Below are positions 7,685 through 16,930 of a stretch of 64,000 bases of DNA, one piece after another. Positions within the stretch are counted from its first letter, which is position 1; each line of letters opens with the position of its first letter. The notes under the pieces are model-generated. The model ran no database searches and was not told where the DNA came from. It worked only from the letters and a program-made list of their open reading frames with translations. The stretch lies in contig DBTT01000026.1 in assembly GCA_002307185.1 (NCBI GenBank), positions 1-64,000 on the forward strand, given 5' to 3'. The DNA comes from Bacteroidales bacterium UBA1309. Lineage in GTDB: Bacteria; Bacteroidota; Bacteroidia; Bacteroidales; Dysgonomonadaceae. A program made the position numbers and the translations under genes.

Positions 7685-9343
7685 TTATTCTTTCCCGATC
7701 AACACGCCCGATACATTCCATTGGCTATAGCTTGGCCCTTCGTCGGGGTTTTGCGGAATAATCAGTTGAAGTGTATGCGTGCCAGCTTTCAGGTCTCCCA
7801 ATTCGATGTAGTATGGATTCGTGATTGTGCCAGGACACCAATTGGAACGACTGTAGTCGGAGGAAGAAAGCCCATTGGCAAAGTTGCCCGAAATCGGGTT
7901 TTGCATCCTGTAAGAGCCACAATCCTCGCGCCAAGGAATCACTTCAAACACCTTTACGCCGTTGAGATAGAGTGTGTTTGGTTTTCTTAAGTATTCGTCG
8001 CCGTTTTCCCAGCCTCCATGACCGGTAGTGAGAAAACGTATCCGGGCATTTTTCAAGGGCTTGTCCAGGGTGAAGGTCATCTTCAGGCCTTCTTTGCCCT
8101 TGAATAGGTTGCGTAGTTCGTCTCCTTTTGCTTCAAACACGTCGAGGGAATTGAAAAGCGGTATCACCTTTTCAAAGGTAGATGCGGTCTCCTCTTGGTG
8201 TATCGTCAGGTTGGCACTCACCAAATGCCCTTTGGCATCGTAGTTCTCTATTTGAACGCCAAGGTATATCTCTTCCCCCGATAGCAGCGATGCGATGTCG
8301 GTGACCTCTTGCCGGAAGAAATTTTCTTGCGCCCATTCTTTCCCTTTGATTTGAAAGCCGTTTGCTTGAGCAAGGCCTGCCCCGAAAGAGGTGAAGAAGC
8401 GCATCAATTCGACATTCGGTTCGTAGCCTGGCGAGGCGATGGCAAAGTCTTTTTCTTTGCCCTTTTCTCCGATGTAAACCAACTTGCCGTTTTCTGTCTT
8501 GATTTTCGACGCTGGTATTAGAAAGACCGTTCCTGTGCGGTCGTAGGCATCGCCAAGGGATTTTTGAGTTACATCCAGAAAAATACGGCTTCCCGGTTTG
8601 AACTTTGGAAACTTGATCCTTTTCACTTGCGCGAGTCCTTGCCTGAATGCGAGTAAGGAATCGCTGGTCGGGGTTTCACCCGAAAAATTCAAACGGGCCT
8701 TTTCTAAAACGGGAATCGTTGTGTAGCGGCTTTTCCATAGCAGCTCGTTGTAAGTGAGGGCATTCACAAGAGGCAAGGCTTTGACCTGGCTCAGCACGAG
8801 GTGCGGGCTGTTTGTGGTTTTTTCCACCTTTTCGGCGGTGATCACATAATCCCCGTTGCGTGAAAATTCCAGCACCAGCCCGAGCTTGCTGCCCAAGACT
8901 GAGGGAGATCCTTTCAGCGGTAACTCGTTTGTGAACCATAGCTCGATGCGATTTGAATTGACCGTCGTTTTGGCCTTCCGGCAAGTGTAGCCTGCAATTT
9001 GTTTCGTCTCATTTGTGAGTTCGAAGGTTTGATTTTTGAGGGCAGTGGAATCCAACATCGCGATCAGAGCTCCCGGCTTCAAGGTTGCCAGCGTGTAGAG
9101 ATAGCTGTTGGAAGCATCGATGACCGATTCCTGATAAGGGATTGAACCGGTATTTGTTAATATGGCATTGCTCGTGATCAGGGTTTCTTGTCTGTTTCCG
9201 ATAACTACCGGAGACTGCGATGGAACAGGTTTTCCGTTGTATGTCACTTTGTAATTCACCCGGTAGCTTTCTTGGGCATGAGTGCGTGACAAACTGAAAA
9301 ACGACAAGAGAAGTAGCGTTGCAAGATATTTATTCATATACAA
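7685..9343 (-). CDS. secreted PNGase F-type peptide:N-glycosidase with N-terminal GLPGLI-like domain
   Basis: This 552-residue secreted protein has a signal peptide (residues 1-23, cleavage near THAQ). Residues 25-195 resemble the GLPGLI family: GYTCRKA at 118-124, then ELWFTNELPLKGSP. Residues 235-552 match PNGase F, which removes N-glycans from asparagine. By eye, Asp268 in YDRTGTVF aligns with catalytic Asp60 of Elizabethkingia PNGase F, Glu366 with Glu118 and Glu450 in GDEYLRKPNTLYLNG with Glu206. REDCGSYR, GLSSSDYSRSNWCPGT and SQWNVSGVLIG follow. As I recall, PNGase F-II also has an N-terminal bowl-like domain, and the present N-terminal part may be equivalent. A -7 box lies about 90 bases upstream. 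The substrate is probably host or dietary glycoprotein. Confidence 0.88.
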   Translation of the reverse strand: MYMNKYLATLLLLSFFSLSRTHAQESYRVNYKVTYNGKPVPSQSPVVIGNRQETLITSNAILTNTGSIPYQESVIDASNSYLYTLATLKPGALIAMLDSTALKNQTFELTNETKQIAGYTCRKAKTTVNSNRIELWFTNELPLKGSPSVLGSKLGLVLEFSRNGDYVITAEKVEKTTNSPHLVLSQVKALPLVNALTYNELLWKSRYTTIPVLEKARLNFSGETPTSDSLLAFRQGLAQVKRIKFPKFKPGSRIFLDVTQKSLGDAYDRTGTVFLIPASKIKTENGKLVYIGEKGKEKDFAIASPGYEPNVELMRFFTSFGAGLAQANGFQIKGKEWAQENFFRQEVTDIASLLSGEEIYLGVQIENYDAKGHLVSANLTIHQEETASTFEKVIPLFNSLDVFEAKGDELRNLFKGKEGLKMTFTLDKPLKNARIRFLTTGHGGWENGDEYLRKPNTLYLNGVKVFEVIPWREDCGSYRMQNPISGNFANGLSSSDYSRSNWCPGTITNPYYIELGDLKAGTHTLQLIIPQNPDEGPSYSQWNVSGVLIGKE

Positions 9344-9433
9344 AAAAAATGATGGTGGATCTAATGGATTGTTCTACTGCTTGGGCAAAAGCACCTCGTC
9401 GATTCGGATAGGTGCAAATTCTGATTTGGAGTT

Positions 9434-9441
9434 CAAAGATA
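9434..9441 (-). promoter_or_regulatory. -7 promoter box for the PNGase F-like gene
   Basis: CAAAGATA on the plus strand reads TATCTTTG on the minus strand, a perfect TAnnTTTG box, about 90 bases upstream of the start. No good -33 element is seen. The gap 9344-9703 (360 bases) otherwise contains only AT-rich sequence with no gene I can support. Confidence 0.4.
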
Positions 9442-9703
9442 GGAGAAATAGGTAGAACTTTGTGGTGTCCTTTTTGTTAAAAATAATCACTTAATCACTA
9501 AAAAAATAGCACTAAGTGGTGGCCACAATAGATTGTCGTGTTTTTTGAGCGGATTAGCCAATCTGTCAATTTGCAAACAAGCAACGGATGGCACTTTTGA
9601 CCGAATTGATTTTACGACAACTAATTATTTCCACTACTTATTAATTAAAGGTTCTTTACTTGAATTAGAAAGTCTGCAGTTTCCTAAAACCGAGACTTTG
9701 TCC

Positions 9704-12184
9704 CTATTTTCTTTTCAGTAATTCTATTGGCATGGCGAACCTTATTCCCCAACTATCATACTTCATTTTGTCGAAAGAAACGTTCACCCCCAAATTCATC
9801 AGCTTGAATAAATCGATGTAATATCCGGCCTCCAGGTAGTTCTTTTGGTTGGGGGTGTAGAGGTATTTCAGTTGCACCGATTCATTGAAGAGTTTTCCCT
9901 GTAGAAATGGCAAGTATTTCAAGAAGATGTACTTGCTGCTATAACCGATTTTGGTGGAAAGCCAATAATTGTTTGTGGCAGAACTGTATGGATTCAAGAA
10001 CATGAAAGTGGTGAGCGGCCTTTTCTGCGTGAGCCAAAAATCCCCCGATGTATTGAAAAATTTGTAATCGGCAAAATTCATCCGGTCGGTTTTTCCCAAG
10101 AACGAACCTCCGTTGAGTCCATAGCTGATGCTGCTGAAAAGGCTTGTCTTGAATTGTTGCGTGATGTAGGCATCCAATTTGCGAAAGTGGCTATTGTTGC
10201 TCCAAATAGATGAAAATCCTTCACTATAATTGAGTTTGAAGGTTGGGAAACTGGAATATTCGTACTCTTTGCGTCCGTTTGATACGGTATAATAATGTTC
10301 TGGAGTGTATTCCAAGCCTACGGTATAAGAAGCCAAATCAGAAAAATCGGGACTTTGAAGGTTTTCCGTTATGTCTTTTTTTCGTTTAAATAGGGCAAAC
10401 GTGGTGTTGTTTTCGAGAGGAGACCTTCTCTCAAAAGCCAAGTTTGTAGAGAGCCTCAATCCATTGCTTAGGTCAACTTGATTGCTTATTTCAGCGTATT
10501 TTTTGCGGTAGAACATCACGATGTTACTCTGACGAATTAGCGAACTGAAGGCATTGTCCAAGCGAGTTGGCCCTTCAGGATTGAAGTCTGTTGCCACATC
10601 TCCAAATGAGAGAGCCAACTTGCCGATGCGCATGGGCGCATACGAAAGGCCAATGTCCGTTTTCCAGGCCAAAGATTTTCGGGCGGTGGTGTAATAGATG
10701 TCGGGAGAAATCTGCAATTTATTTGTCTTTCCGAGCTTGGTCGTCACCGATATCTTTTGCCCAAGTTCGAATCCATCCACAAAATTGTAATCGCGAAGCG
10801 CCCCGATAATTCCGCCGTAATTGAACGTCCATTTCGTAGAATCACCGCCGATTTGTCCGCCCATGACAATGTCGGAGCTTTGAAATTTGGCATCTGTCTT
10901 TTTCTTGCGGAGCGAATCCAGATGCAATTGCACCGAATCTTTTTTCGCAAAACTTTCTATCTCTTTTTGGTTCAGAGGAACGTTTCGAATGTCTTTCCAA
11001 TAAGCTGAATCGCGTTTGGTGGCCAACGTGTCCGCTGTTTTCTTATACCTGTCAGGCAGAAGGCTCAAGTTGAGATTTTTCTTTTTCTTTATTGGCAGTG
11101 GCTTTATTTCGTTGCGGACGGAATCATTCACCACCAAATTAGTGTATTTGATGGAGGAATGGTAGCTGAAATTGCCTCCGTAACCGAGAATATTTGCCGT
11201 CACGTAGTTGTTGAAAGCTGTTGGCAAATAAACTGCCTCGCTCAACTTGCCGTAGCTAATCACGAAATGTTGGTCAATGCCATACGCCGAAGAAGATAGG
11301 TCGGCGTTGCGAATGTCCCAACTGTTGTCGGCGATGTAAATGTAGCCGGAAAATAGTTCAGGATCTTTGAGCTTGGGAATGACCTTTATTTTATTGATGT
11401 TTTCGCTGTTTTCGTCAGAAAAACCTTCGTAACGGAATCTATAATAGCCAAAAGCTTTCGGGTTGAGAGGTGAGATGCACCCCATAAATCGGGGCAAATA
11501 GAGTGAACTGGTGACAAGTCCGATTGTTTCTTTCGGGCTCTTGTTGTCGGGAATGCTGCTTTTGAAAGCTTTAACGGTTTGCTCGTATTTGTCGGGTGCC
11601 GTGAACTTGACCGTGCTGAAAGACTCTTGTACGAACAATTTGTCCTTGTATTCGGAAGTCTTCACTCCGTCTTCATCTCCGCTCAGCTTGTCCAACATTT
11701 TATTCACTTTGGTGAGTTCCATGTTGCCTTTGATGTAGCATTCCGCTTCGTATTCCTTCACTATTTTTTGGTAGAATGGAGTTTTGGCAATGGCTTTGCG
11801 CATGATTTCGTAAGCCGGATCTTCTTTGTTTGCGACAACCACCTCCTGCAAGTTGAAATCTTTTGCTTTCAATTGGATCTTCCGATAAATTTTATCATTT
11901 GCAGGGATTTGCACGATATCTGAGAATGTTTCGTAGCCGAGGCAGCGATAATCCACATGATAAGACCCTGGCTTCAACTTTACCTGAAATTCGCCACTTT
12001 GGTCGCACGCGACCCCTTGCTTGGTTTCCCGGATCAGGATCGTTGCACCCATCACAGGCTGTCCTTCCGCTTGATTGATGATTTTTCCTGAAAAATTTTG
12101 GGAATAAGCGGGCATGGCTGTAATGGCTGTAATGAAAGTTATAATAAACAGCAAAAGCACGAGCTTCAAGCAAACAATCTTCAT
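9704..12184 (-). CDS. DUF5686 outer-membrane protein with carboxypeptidase-like regulatory domain
   Basis: This is an 826-residue outer-membrane protein. A signal peptide covers about residues 1-28. A carboxypeptidase regulatory-like (transthyretin-type) domain covers 29-115 with GKIINQAEGQPVMGATILI and YHVDYRCLGYETFSD. The DUF5686 region begins with DPAYEIMRKAIAKTPFYQK and ECYIKGNMELTKV. The C-terminal half is rich in alternating aromatic and polar residues and should form a beta-barrel that ends at residue 826. The family is common in Bacteroidetes and its substrate is unknown. The gene has its own -7 box at 12221-12228 and is not obviously in an operon, although the PNGase F-like gene follows it on the same strand after 360 bases. 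Confidence 0.85.
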   Translation of the reverse strand: MKIVCLKLVLLLFIITFITAITAMPAYSQNFSGKIINQAEGQPVMGATILIRETKQGVACDQSGEFQVKLKPGSYHVDYRCLGYETFSDIVQIPANDKIYRKIQLKAKDFNLQEVVVANKEDPAYEIMRKAIAKTPFYQKIVKEYEAECYIKGNMELTKVNKMLDKLSGDEDGVKTSEYKDKLFVQESFSTVKFTAPDKYEQTVKAFKSSIPDNKSPKETIGLVTSSLYLPRFMGCISPLNPKAFGYYRFRYEGFSDENSENINKIKVIPKLKDPELFSGYIYIADNSWDIRNADLSSSAYGIDQHFVISYGKLSEAVYLPTAFNNYVTANILGYGGNFSYHSSIKYTNLVVNDSVRNEIKPLPIKKKKNLNLSLLPDRYKKTADTLATKRDSAYWKDIRNVPLNQKEIESFAKKDSVQLHLDSLRKKKTDAKFQSSDIVMGGQIGGDSTKWTFNYGGIIGALRDYNFVDGFELGQKISVTTKLGKTNKLQISPDIYYTTARKSLAWKTDIGLSYAPMRIGKLALSFGDVATDFNPEGPTRLDNAFSSLIRQSNIVMFYRKKYAEISNQVDLSNGLRLSTNLAFERRSPLENNTTFALFKRKKDITENLQSPDFSDLASYTVGLEYTPEHYYTVSNGRKEYEYSSFPTFKLNYSEGFSSIWSNNSHFRKLDAYITQQFKTSLFSSISYGLNGGSFLGKTDRMNFADYKFFNTSGDFWLTQKRPLTTFMFLNPYSSATNNYWLSTKIGYSSKYIFLKYLPFLQGKLFNESVQLKYLYTPNQKNYLEAGYYIDLFKLMNLGVNVSFDKMKYDSWGIRFAMPIELLKRK

Positions 12185-12220
12185 ACCAAGTAAGGATAGG
12201 TGTATGTTAATTTATTTATG

Positions 12221-12228
12221 CAAATGTA
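12221..12228 (-). promoter_or_regulatory. -7 promoter box for the DUF5686 gene
   Basis: CAAATGTA on the plus strand is TACATTTG on the minus strand, a perfect TAnnTTTG box 37 bases before the start codon. A -33 element is weak or absent. Confidence 0.45.
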
Positions 12229-12372
12229 TTGTTTTAGTATTTATCTTTCAGTATAGCTTTAGCAAATTATTAGTAAAAAAATCATTATTTGCGCTAAAAT
12301 AATCAAAATAGCCACCTTGTGTTTGCTTCAGAATGGTTATTTTTACATCCATAATCAACAAAACGATATATC

Positions 12373-12798
12373 ATGAAAAGTGATCCCAAAGAATGCCTTT
12401 ATTGCCAAAACAATGAAACCCTTCACAGCCTGATGATCGAGATAGCCCAACTTCGAGTTTCGCGAGTTTTCCTATTCAAAGAACAAACCTATCAAGGCCG
12501 TTGCCTGGTGGCCTATAAAGACCATGTGAACGATTTGTTCGAACTTGATGACAATGACCGAAATGCGTTTATGGCCGATGTGGCTCAAGTGACACGTGCG
12601 ATGGATCAGGTTTTTCAACCCGAGAAAATCAATTACGGGGCTTATTCCGACAAGCTTTCCCATCTCCATTTTCATTTGGTCCCCAAGTATGTGGATGGCC
12701 CTGATTACGGAACTGTATTCCAAATGAATCCAAGCAAGGTTTATTTGAGTGATGCACAGTATCAGGAATTGGTGGATGCGGTGAAGGCGAAGTTGTAA
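12373..12798 (+). CDS. HIT family nucleotide-binding hydrolase
   Basis: This 141-residue HIT (histidine triad) protein should hydrolyse or transfer nucleotides from substrates such as adenosine phosphoramidates or dinucleotide polyphosphates. The triad is HLHFHLVPK with His97, His99 and His101. An N-terminal C8-x2-C11 pair (CLYCQN) recalls the zinc-binding N-terminus of some HIT proteins. GRCLVAYKDHVNDLFEL is the usual strand and loop before the first helix. The exact substrate cannot be told. It is followed by a strong hairpin terminator, so it is probably transcribed alone. Confidence 0.92.
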   Translation: MKSDPKECLYCQNNETLHSLMIEIAQLRVSRVFLFKEQTYQGRCLVAYKDHVNDLFELDDNDRNAFMADVAQVTRAMDQVFQPEKINYGAYSDKLSHLHFHLVPKYVDGPDYGTVFQMNPSKVYLSDAQYQELVDAVKAKL

Positions 12799-12825
12799 CA
12801 AAGCATTTTGAATTCAAAAGCTGAA

Positions 12826-12858
12826 AATGCTGGAGCAGCCGAGGTGTGCTCCGGCATT
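12826..12858 (+). terminator. intrinsic terminator-like hairpin after HIT gene
   Basis: AATGCTGGAGCA (12826-12837) pairs with TGCTCCGGCATT (12847-12858), 12 base pairs including one G-U, around a 9-base loop. TTCGCTTTT follows. It lies 27 bases after the HIT stop and upstream of the helicase start. Confidence 0.7.
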
Positions 12859-12987
12859 TCGCTTTTCAGAAAAATAGCCTTTGAACCTAATCAACCGGCA
12901 AGGATGTTACTTGTTCCTTGCGATTCTTTAAATTTTCCCTTATATTTGGTTTTCATAAACAAACATTGTCCATTACTATCCGAGATT

Positions 12988-15180
12988 ATGACCACTTCAC
13001 ACAACGACACTTTCCGACTGGCTGCCGATTTGGTGATGTTCACCTATCAGAATATTTTCCTCACGGGAAAGGCTGGAACGGGCAAAACTACTTTCCTCCA
13101 CTACATCCGCAAGCATACTCGCAAGCAGGTGATTGTGGCGGCTCCTACGGGCGTGGCGGCGATCAATGCAGGAGGAGTCACTCTGCATTCTCTGTTCCAA
13201 TTGCCATTCGAGGCTTTTGTTCCCGACTTTGAAGGTCGGCGAAAGTTAGATTACCATTTTCGTGTTCGCAAATCGAAAGTGGAGATGTTTCGTGAATTGG
13301 AATTGTTGATTATCGACGAGGTCAGCATGCTTCGTGCTGATACGCTGGATGCGATAGATGTAACCCTGAAACGTTTCAGGGGCAATTCTCGTCCTTTCGG
13401 TGGTGTGCAGGTGCTTTTTATCGGTGACTTGTTTCAGTTGCCGCCGGTGGTACACAACGACGAATGGGAAAAGTTGAAGCCGCACTACGCATCCCCGTTT
13501 TTCTTTGATGCGCAAGTGCTGAAAAATAATTTGCCCGTGTGCGTGGAGCTTACCAAGGTGTATCGCCAGACGGAGCAATCGTTTGTGGATATTCTGAACC
13601 GAATCCGCGTGAATGCAGCTACTGCGGACGACTTTCAGTTTCTCAACAAACGGTATCAACCCAACTTCCAGCTGACTCGCGAAAACAAATATGTGGTGCT
13701 TTCCACCCACAACTACCGCACCGACCGCATCAACGAAGATGAATTGGCGAAGCTATCTGGTAGAACAGAGGTGTTTCACGGTTCGGTGAAAGGCGAGTTT
13801 TCAGATAGCTCGTTGCCGACAGAAATGAACCTGCGTCTCAAGGTGGGGGCACAAGTGATGTTTGTCAAAAATGATTCGAGCGACAAGAAGCGTTATTACA
13901 ACGGAAAGCTGGCGGAAGTGACTGTTGTAAAACCAGATAGCATCTTTGTCCGCTTTGAGGATGGCGAAGAGATGGAGGTGGAGCCGGAAACGTGGCAAAA
14001 TATTCGCTATTCCATGAATGAGGCTGGTGAGATAGAAGAGCAGGAGATTGGTTCGTTTAGCCAATACCCTTTGCGGTTGGCCTGGGCGATCACGATTCAT
14101 AAAAGCCAAGGCCTCACTTTCGACCGGGTGGTCATTGATGCCGGACAAGCTTTTGCCGCCGGGCAGGTGTATGTTGCGTTGAGTCGTTGCACTTCGCTTG
14201 ACGGGATTGTGCTTCATTCGCGGATAGAACCCAAAGCCGTGACTTCCAACGAGGACATTTCTGCTTTTTCGGAGTTGATAGCCATTCCTGAAAAAATTGA
14301 GGACTTGATTGCTCAGGAAAAGCCGCACTATTGCAGCACGAGCTTGAAGCGTTCCTTCGAATGGCTACCTGCCTTGAGATTGGTTGACTCATTCCGTGAA
14401 TTGATAGAGTCGAAGAAACTACCCGATGAAGAGGAAGCGATGGCCGCTGCTTACCAAATTCGTTCGGCTGTCATGACCGAAATATCTGTAGCGGACAAAT
14501 TTCGCCAGCAGTTGGATGAGATCTTGCGTGCGGATACATCCGAAGAAAATCGAATTCAGATTCTACGGGATAGGGTGGGCAAGGCTGTGGCCTTTTTCAA
14601 GCAGGATTTCGTTGAAAAAGTATTACGCCCGATGGAAAATCATTTGGCTTCGTTGCAGCATGCCTCGAAAGTCAAATTGTATTTGAAAAATTCCCGTAAG
14701 ATCTACGAGAGCCTATTTGCCTTTATTTCAAAAATGGATGCCGTGTATTATGGCGAGACCTTGCTGTCCCCGGAAAATCCGATTCCTATAAAGATTTCTT
14801 CTCCTGAAAAAAGGAAGTTCCCGGGAAAATCTACTTCAGAAAGTACTCCAAGGCCTCAAAAAGGCGATTCTGCGAAATTGACCTTCGAACTATTTAAAAG
14901 TAAGAAATCGTTGACGGAAGTGGCACAAGCAAGAAACTTGACATTGACCACCATTCAAAGTCATTTGTGTGAATTTGTTGTTTCGGGCGAGGTTTCCATT
15001 TTTGAGTTGGTGGATGAAGCGAAAGTGAAAAAGTTGCTGCCGCTGGTACGTCATCTTCCGGCCAATGCCTCGTTGGGAGCAGTTCGGCAGGAGGTGGGTG
15101 AGGAATTTTCGTATGGAGATATAAAAGCTGTTTTAGCACATGTGCATGCTATAGGTGCAAACAAGAGAAATGAGAGCTGA
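12988..15180 (+). CDS. Pif1/RecD-like superfamily 1 helicase with C-terminal HTH domain
   Basis: This 730-residue SF1 DNA helicase has Walker A GKAGTGKTT (27-35), Walker B LLIIDEVSML, motif III FIGDLFQLPPV, and late motifs AWAITIHKSQGLTFDRVVID and YVALSRCTSLDGIVL. This is the Pif1-like layout. The C-terminal part, from about residue 500, is helical, followed by a winged-helix (HTH_40-like) region with TFELFKSKKSLTEVAQARNL and a final helical stretch. A role in unwinding DNA during replication, recombination or repair is likely. I chose ATG 12988 because the longer frame runs through the terminator and gap after the HIT gene. It is convergent with the nitroreductase gene. A weak hairpin (15170-15202) overlaps its 3' end. 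Confidence 0.88.
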   Translation: MTTSHNDTFRLAADLVMFTYQNIFLTGKAGTGKTTFLHYIRKHTRKQVIVAAPTGVAAINAGGVTLHSLFQLPFEAFVPDFEGRRKLDYHFRVRKSKVEMFRELELLIIDEVSMLRADTLDAIDVTLKRFRGNSRPFGGVQVLFIGDLFQLPPVVHNDEWEKLKPHYASPFFFDAQVLKNNLPVCVELTKVYRQTEQSFVDILNRIRVNAATADDFQFLNKRYQPNFQLTRENKYVVLSTHNYRTDRINEDELAKLSGRTEVFHGSVKGEFSDSSLPTEMNLRLKVGAQVMFVKNDSSDKKRYYNGKLAEVTVVKPDSIFVRFEDGEEMEVEPETWQNIRYSMNEAGEIEEQEIGSFSQYPLRLAWAITIHKSQGLTFDRVVIDAGQAFAAGQVYVALSRCTSLDGIVLHSRIEPKAVTSNEDISAFSELIAIPEKIEDLIAQEKPHYCSTSLKRSFEWLPALRLVDSFRELIESKKLPDEEEAMAAAYQIRSAVMTEISVADKFRQQLDEILRADTSEENRIQILRDRVGKAVAFFKQDFVEKVLRPMENHLASLQHASKVKLYLKNSRKIYESLFAFISKMDAVYYGETLLSPENPIPIKISSPEKRKFPGKSTSESTPRPQKGDSAKLTFELFKSKKSLTEVAQARNLTLTTIQSHLCEFVVSGEVSIFELVDEAKVKKLLPLVRHLPANASLGAVRQEVGEEFSYGDIKAVLAHVHAIGANKRNES

Positions 15181-15219
15181 CAACGGGTTTGCCAACTCTC
15201 ATCAATCAAACTCAATTTA

Positions 15220-15819
15220 TCATTTGAAAACAAAAACTCTTTCTTCTACAGGAAGGAACTCTTTTTCTCCTGGTTGCTCCAAAGGCAGGCCAAAAGGCAT
15301 TTGAGCAATCAGTTCCCAATCCGGACTAATCTTCCATTCTTTCGATACTTTTTCCACGATCAGATTGCCGTAGTGTTGAAGCGAAACTCCAAATCCAGCT
15401 TCTTCCAGCAATGCCCAAATCGTGAATTGATGCATGGCCGACGATTGTTGCGACCAAACGGGAAAGTTGTCGCTATATGCCGGGAATTTTTCTTGCAAAG
15501 CCCTTACTCCGGCTTTGTCTTCATAGAAAAGAACGGTGCCATAACCTGATGCGAAAGAATTATCGATTTTTCCTTCTGTTGCAGGATATGCACTTTCTGG
15601 AACGATAGCCTTAAGCGTCTCTTTGGTTATTTCCCACAAGCGGCGATGCTGGTCGCCTAACAAAACTACTGCTCGTGCTGTCTGAGAGTTAAAAGACGAG
15701 GGTACATGCAGAATAGCAAATTCTACGATGTCTTGAATCTCTTTGTCCGAAATAGGAGACTTGTCGCTTAAAGCATAAAAAGAACGTCTATTTTGAACAA
15801 CTTCTTTAAAACTACCCAT
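15220..15819 (-). CDS. nitroreductase family protein
   Basis: The 199-residue protein belongs to the FMN-dependent nitroreductase fold. It begins FKEVVQNRRSFYALSDKSPI, the usual RRS FMN-phosphate region, and continues with VPSSFNSQTARAVVL, a variant of the family PSxxNxQ motif. GTVLFYEDKAG and ALLEEAGFGVSLQHY follow at the expected spacing. It resembles the small oxidoreductases of the YdgJ/Frm2 type, which reduce nitro compounds or act in stress responses. Substrate is unknown. It stands alone between a convergent helicase and a co-directional dehydrogenase gene 72 bases upstream. Confidence 0.88.
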   Translation of the reverse strand: MGSFKEVVQNRRSFYALSDKSPISDKEIQDIVEFAILHVPSSFNSQTARAVVLLGDQHRRLWEITKETLKAIVPESAYPATEGKIDNSFASGYGTVLFYEDKAGVRALQEKFPAYSDNFPVWSQQSSAMHQFTIWALLEEAGFGVSLQHYGNLIVEKVSKEWKISPDWELIAQMPFGLPLEQPGEKEFLPVEERVFVFK

Positions 15820-15891
15820 GATTTTTTTTGTTAATGATTTTATTTATAACAACCCCGCATGTAGAATGTTTAGGAATAGATGTTAAATAAA

Positions 15892-16845
15892 TCAATTTAC
15901 ACGAGATATTTGTTTTCCTGCGAAGAAGCCTAAAATATTTCCAACTACTTCGTGTTGCATTTCCAATCGGCTTTCCACTGTTTTTGTCCCAGCATGCGGA
16001 GTGAGGATGACATTTTCAAGGTCAAATAATTCGGGTGATATTTTAGGTTCATTCTCGAACACATCGAGTCCTGCACCACCAATTCTCCCTTCTTGAAGTG
16101 CCTCGATCAATGCTTTTTCATCCACGAGGCTGCCTCTTGCCACATTCACGAGCAAGGCGTTGCTTTTCATCTTCGAGAAAGCATTGCTACCAAATAGATG
16201 GAATGTTTCGGAGGTGGCGGGTGCATTGATGGATATAACATCCGATAGCTGGAGCAGCGATTCGAAATCAACAAATTTCGCATTGTATCTGCTTTCGATG
16301 GAGGCATCGAGTGGGCGGCGATTGTTGTATATTACATTCATGCCAAAAGCAATGGCTCTGCGGGCAACAGCTTGTCCGATGCGTCCCATCCCAAATATTC
16401 CGAGCGTCTTGCCATATAGGGAGGTGCCGAGGTTGTTGTAGAGTCCCCAACGAAGCCCTTCCTGTGTACGCAAGGCAGAGTTGTAGAATCCGATACGGCG
16501 TGCTGTCGCCAGTATCAAAGCAAAGCAGAGTTCGGCTGTGGGTTCCAGCACAGAATTTGGCGTATTGGTAACGGCAATGCCTTTCGAGGCTGCATATTCC
16601 GCATCGATGTTGTCGTATCCAACCCCAAAGTTTGCGATCAGCTTTAAATTTTTTCCACAATCAATGATTTCTTTGTCGGTCCGATACCCGAAATTAGGAA
16701 CTAATACATCTGCATCAGCTATCAAATGAAGCAATTCCTCCTTTTGAAAATATTGTTTCTCTGGGTAAATCAACTCGAAGTTTTCCTCCAGAACCTTAAA
16801 TCCTGCTCTGTCGAAGTTGTATCCTAATAGAATCTTCTTTTTCAT
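15892..16845 (-). CDS. D-2-hydroxyacid dehydrogenase (glyoxylate/hydroxypyruvate reductase-like)
   Basis: This 317-residue enzyme should reduce a 2-keto acid to a D-2-hydroxy acid with NAD(P)H. The nucleotide-binding motif is GKTLGIFGMGRIGQAVARRA. The catalytic triad of the family is visible: Arg in VNVARGSLVDE, Glu in FENEP and His in LTPHAG. NNRRPLD after the second strand of the Rossmann domain suggests an NADPH preference, as basic residues follow. Candidate substrates are glyoxylate, hydroxypyruvate or 2-ketogluconate. Length is standard. It lies between nitroreductase and uvrA on the same strand, with gaps of 72 and 85 bases. Confidence 0.9.
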   Translation of the reverse strand: MKKKILLGYNFDRAGFKVLEENFELIYPEKQYFQKEELLHLIADADVLVPNFGYRTDKEIIDCGKNLKLIANFGVGYDNIDAEYAASKGIAVTNTPNSVLEPTAELCFALILATARRIGFYNSALRTQEGLRWGLYNNLGTSLYGKTLGIFGMGRIGQAVARRAIAFGMNVIYNNRRPLDASIESRYNAKFVDFESLLQLSDVISINAPATSETFHLFGSNAFSKMKSNALLVNVARGSLVDEKALIEALQEGRIGGAGLDVFENEPKISPELFDLENVILTPHAGTKTVESRLEMQHEVVGNILGFFAGKQISRVN

Positions 16846-16930
16846 AAAAATATCTTTTGTTGATGAATAGACTCTGCCCGAATTTTGCCAGATATTCAGT
16901 AGTTAATCGGCTATTTTTCTTGAACCCACG

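Noticed and set aside
9533..9721. Plus-strand 62-codon frame in the gap before the DUF5686 end
   Set aside because: It has no promoter, runs into the end of a real gene on the other strand and shows no recognisable family.
15170..15202. Hairpin ATGAGAG...CTCTCAT overlapping the helicase end
   Set aside because: The stem is only 7 bp with a long loop and no U tract, so it was not listed as a terminator.
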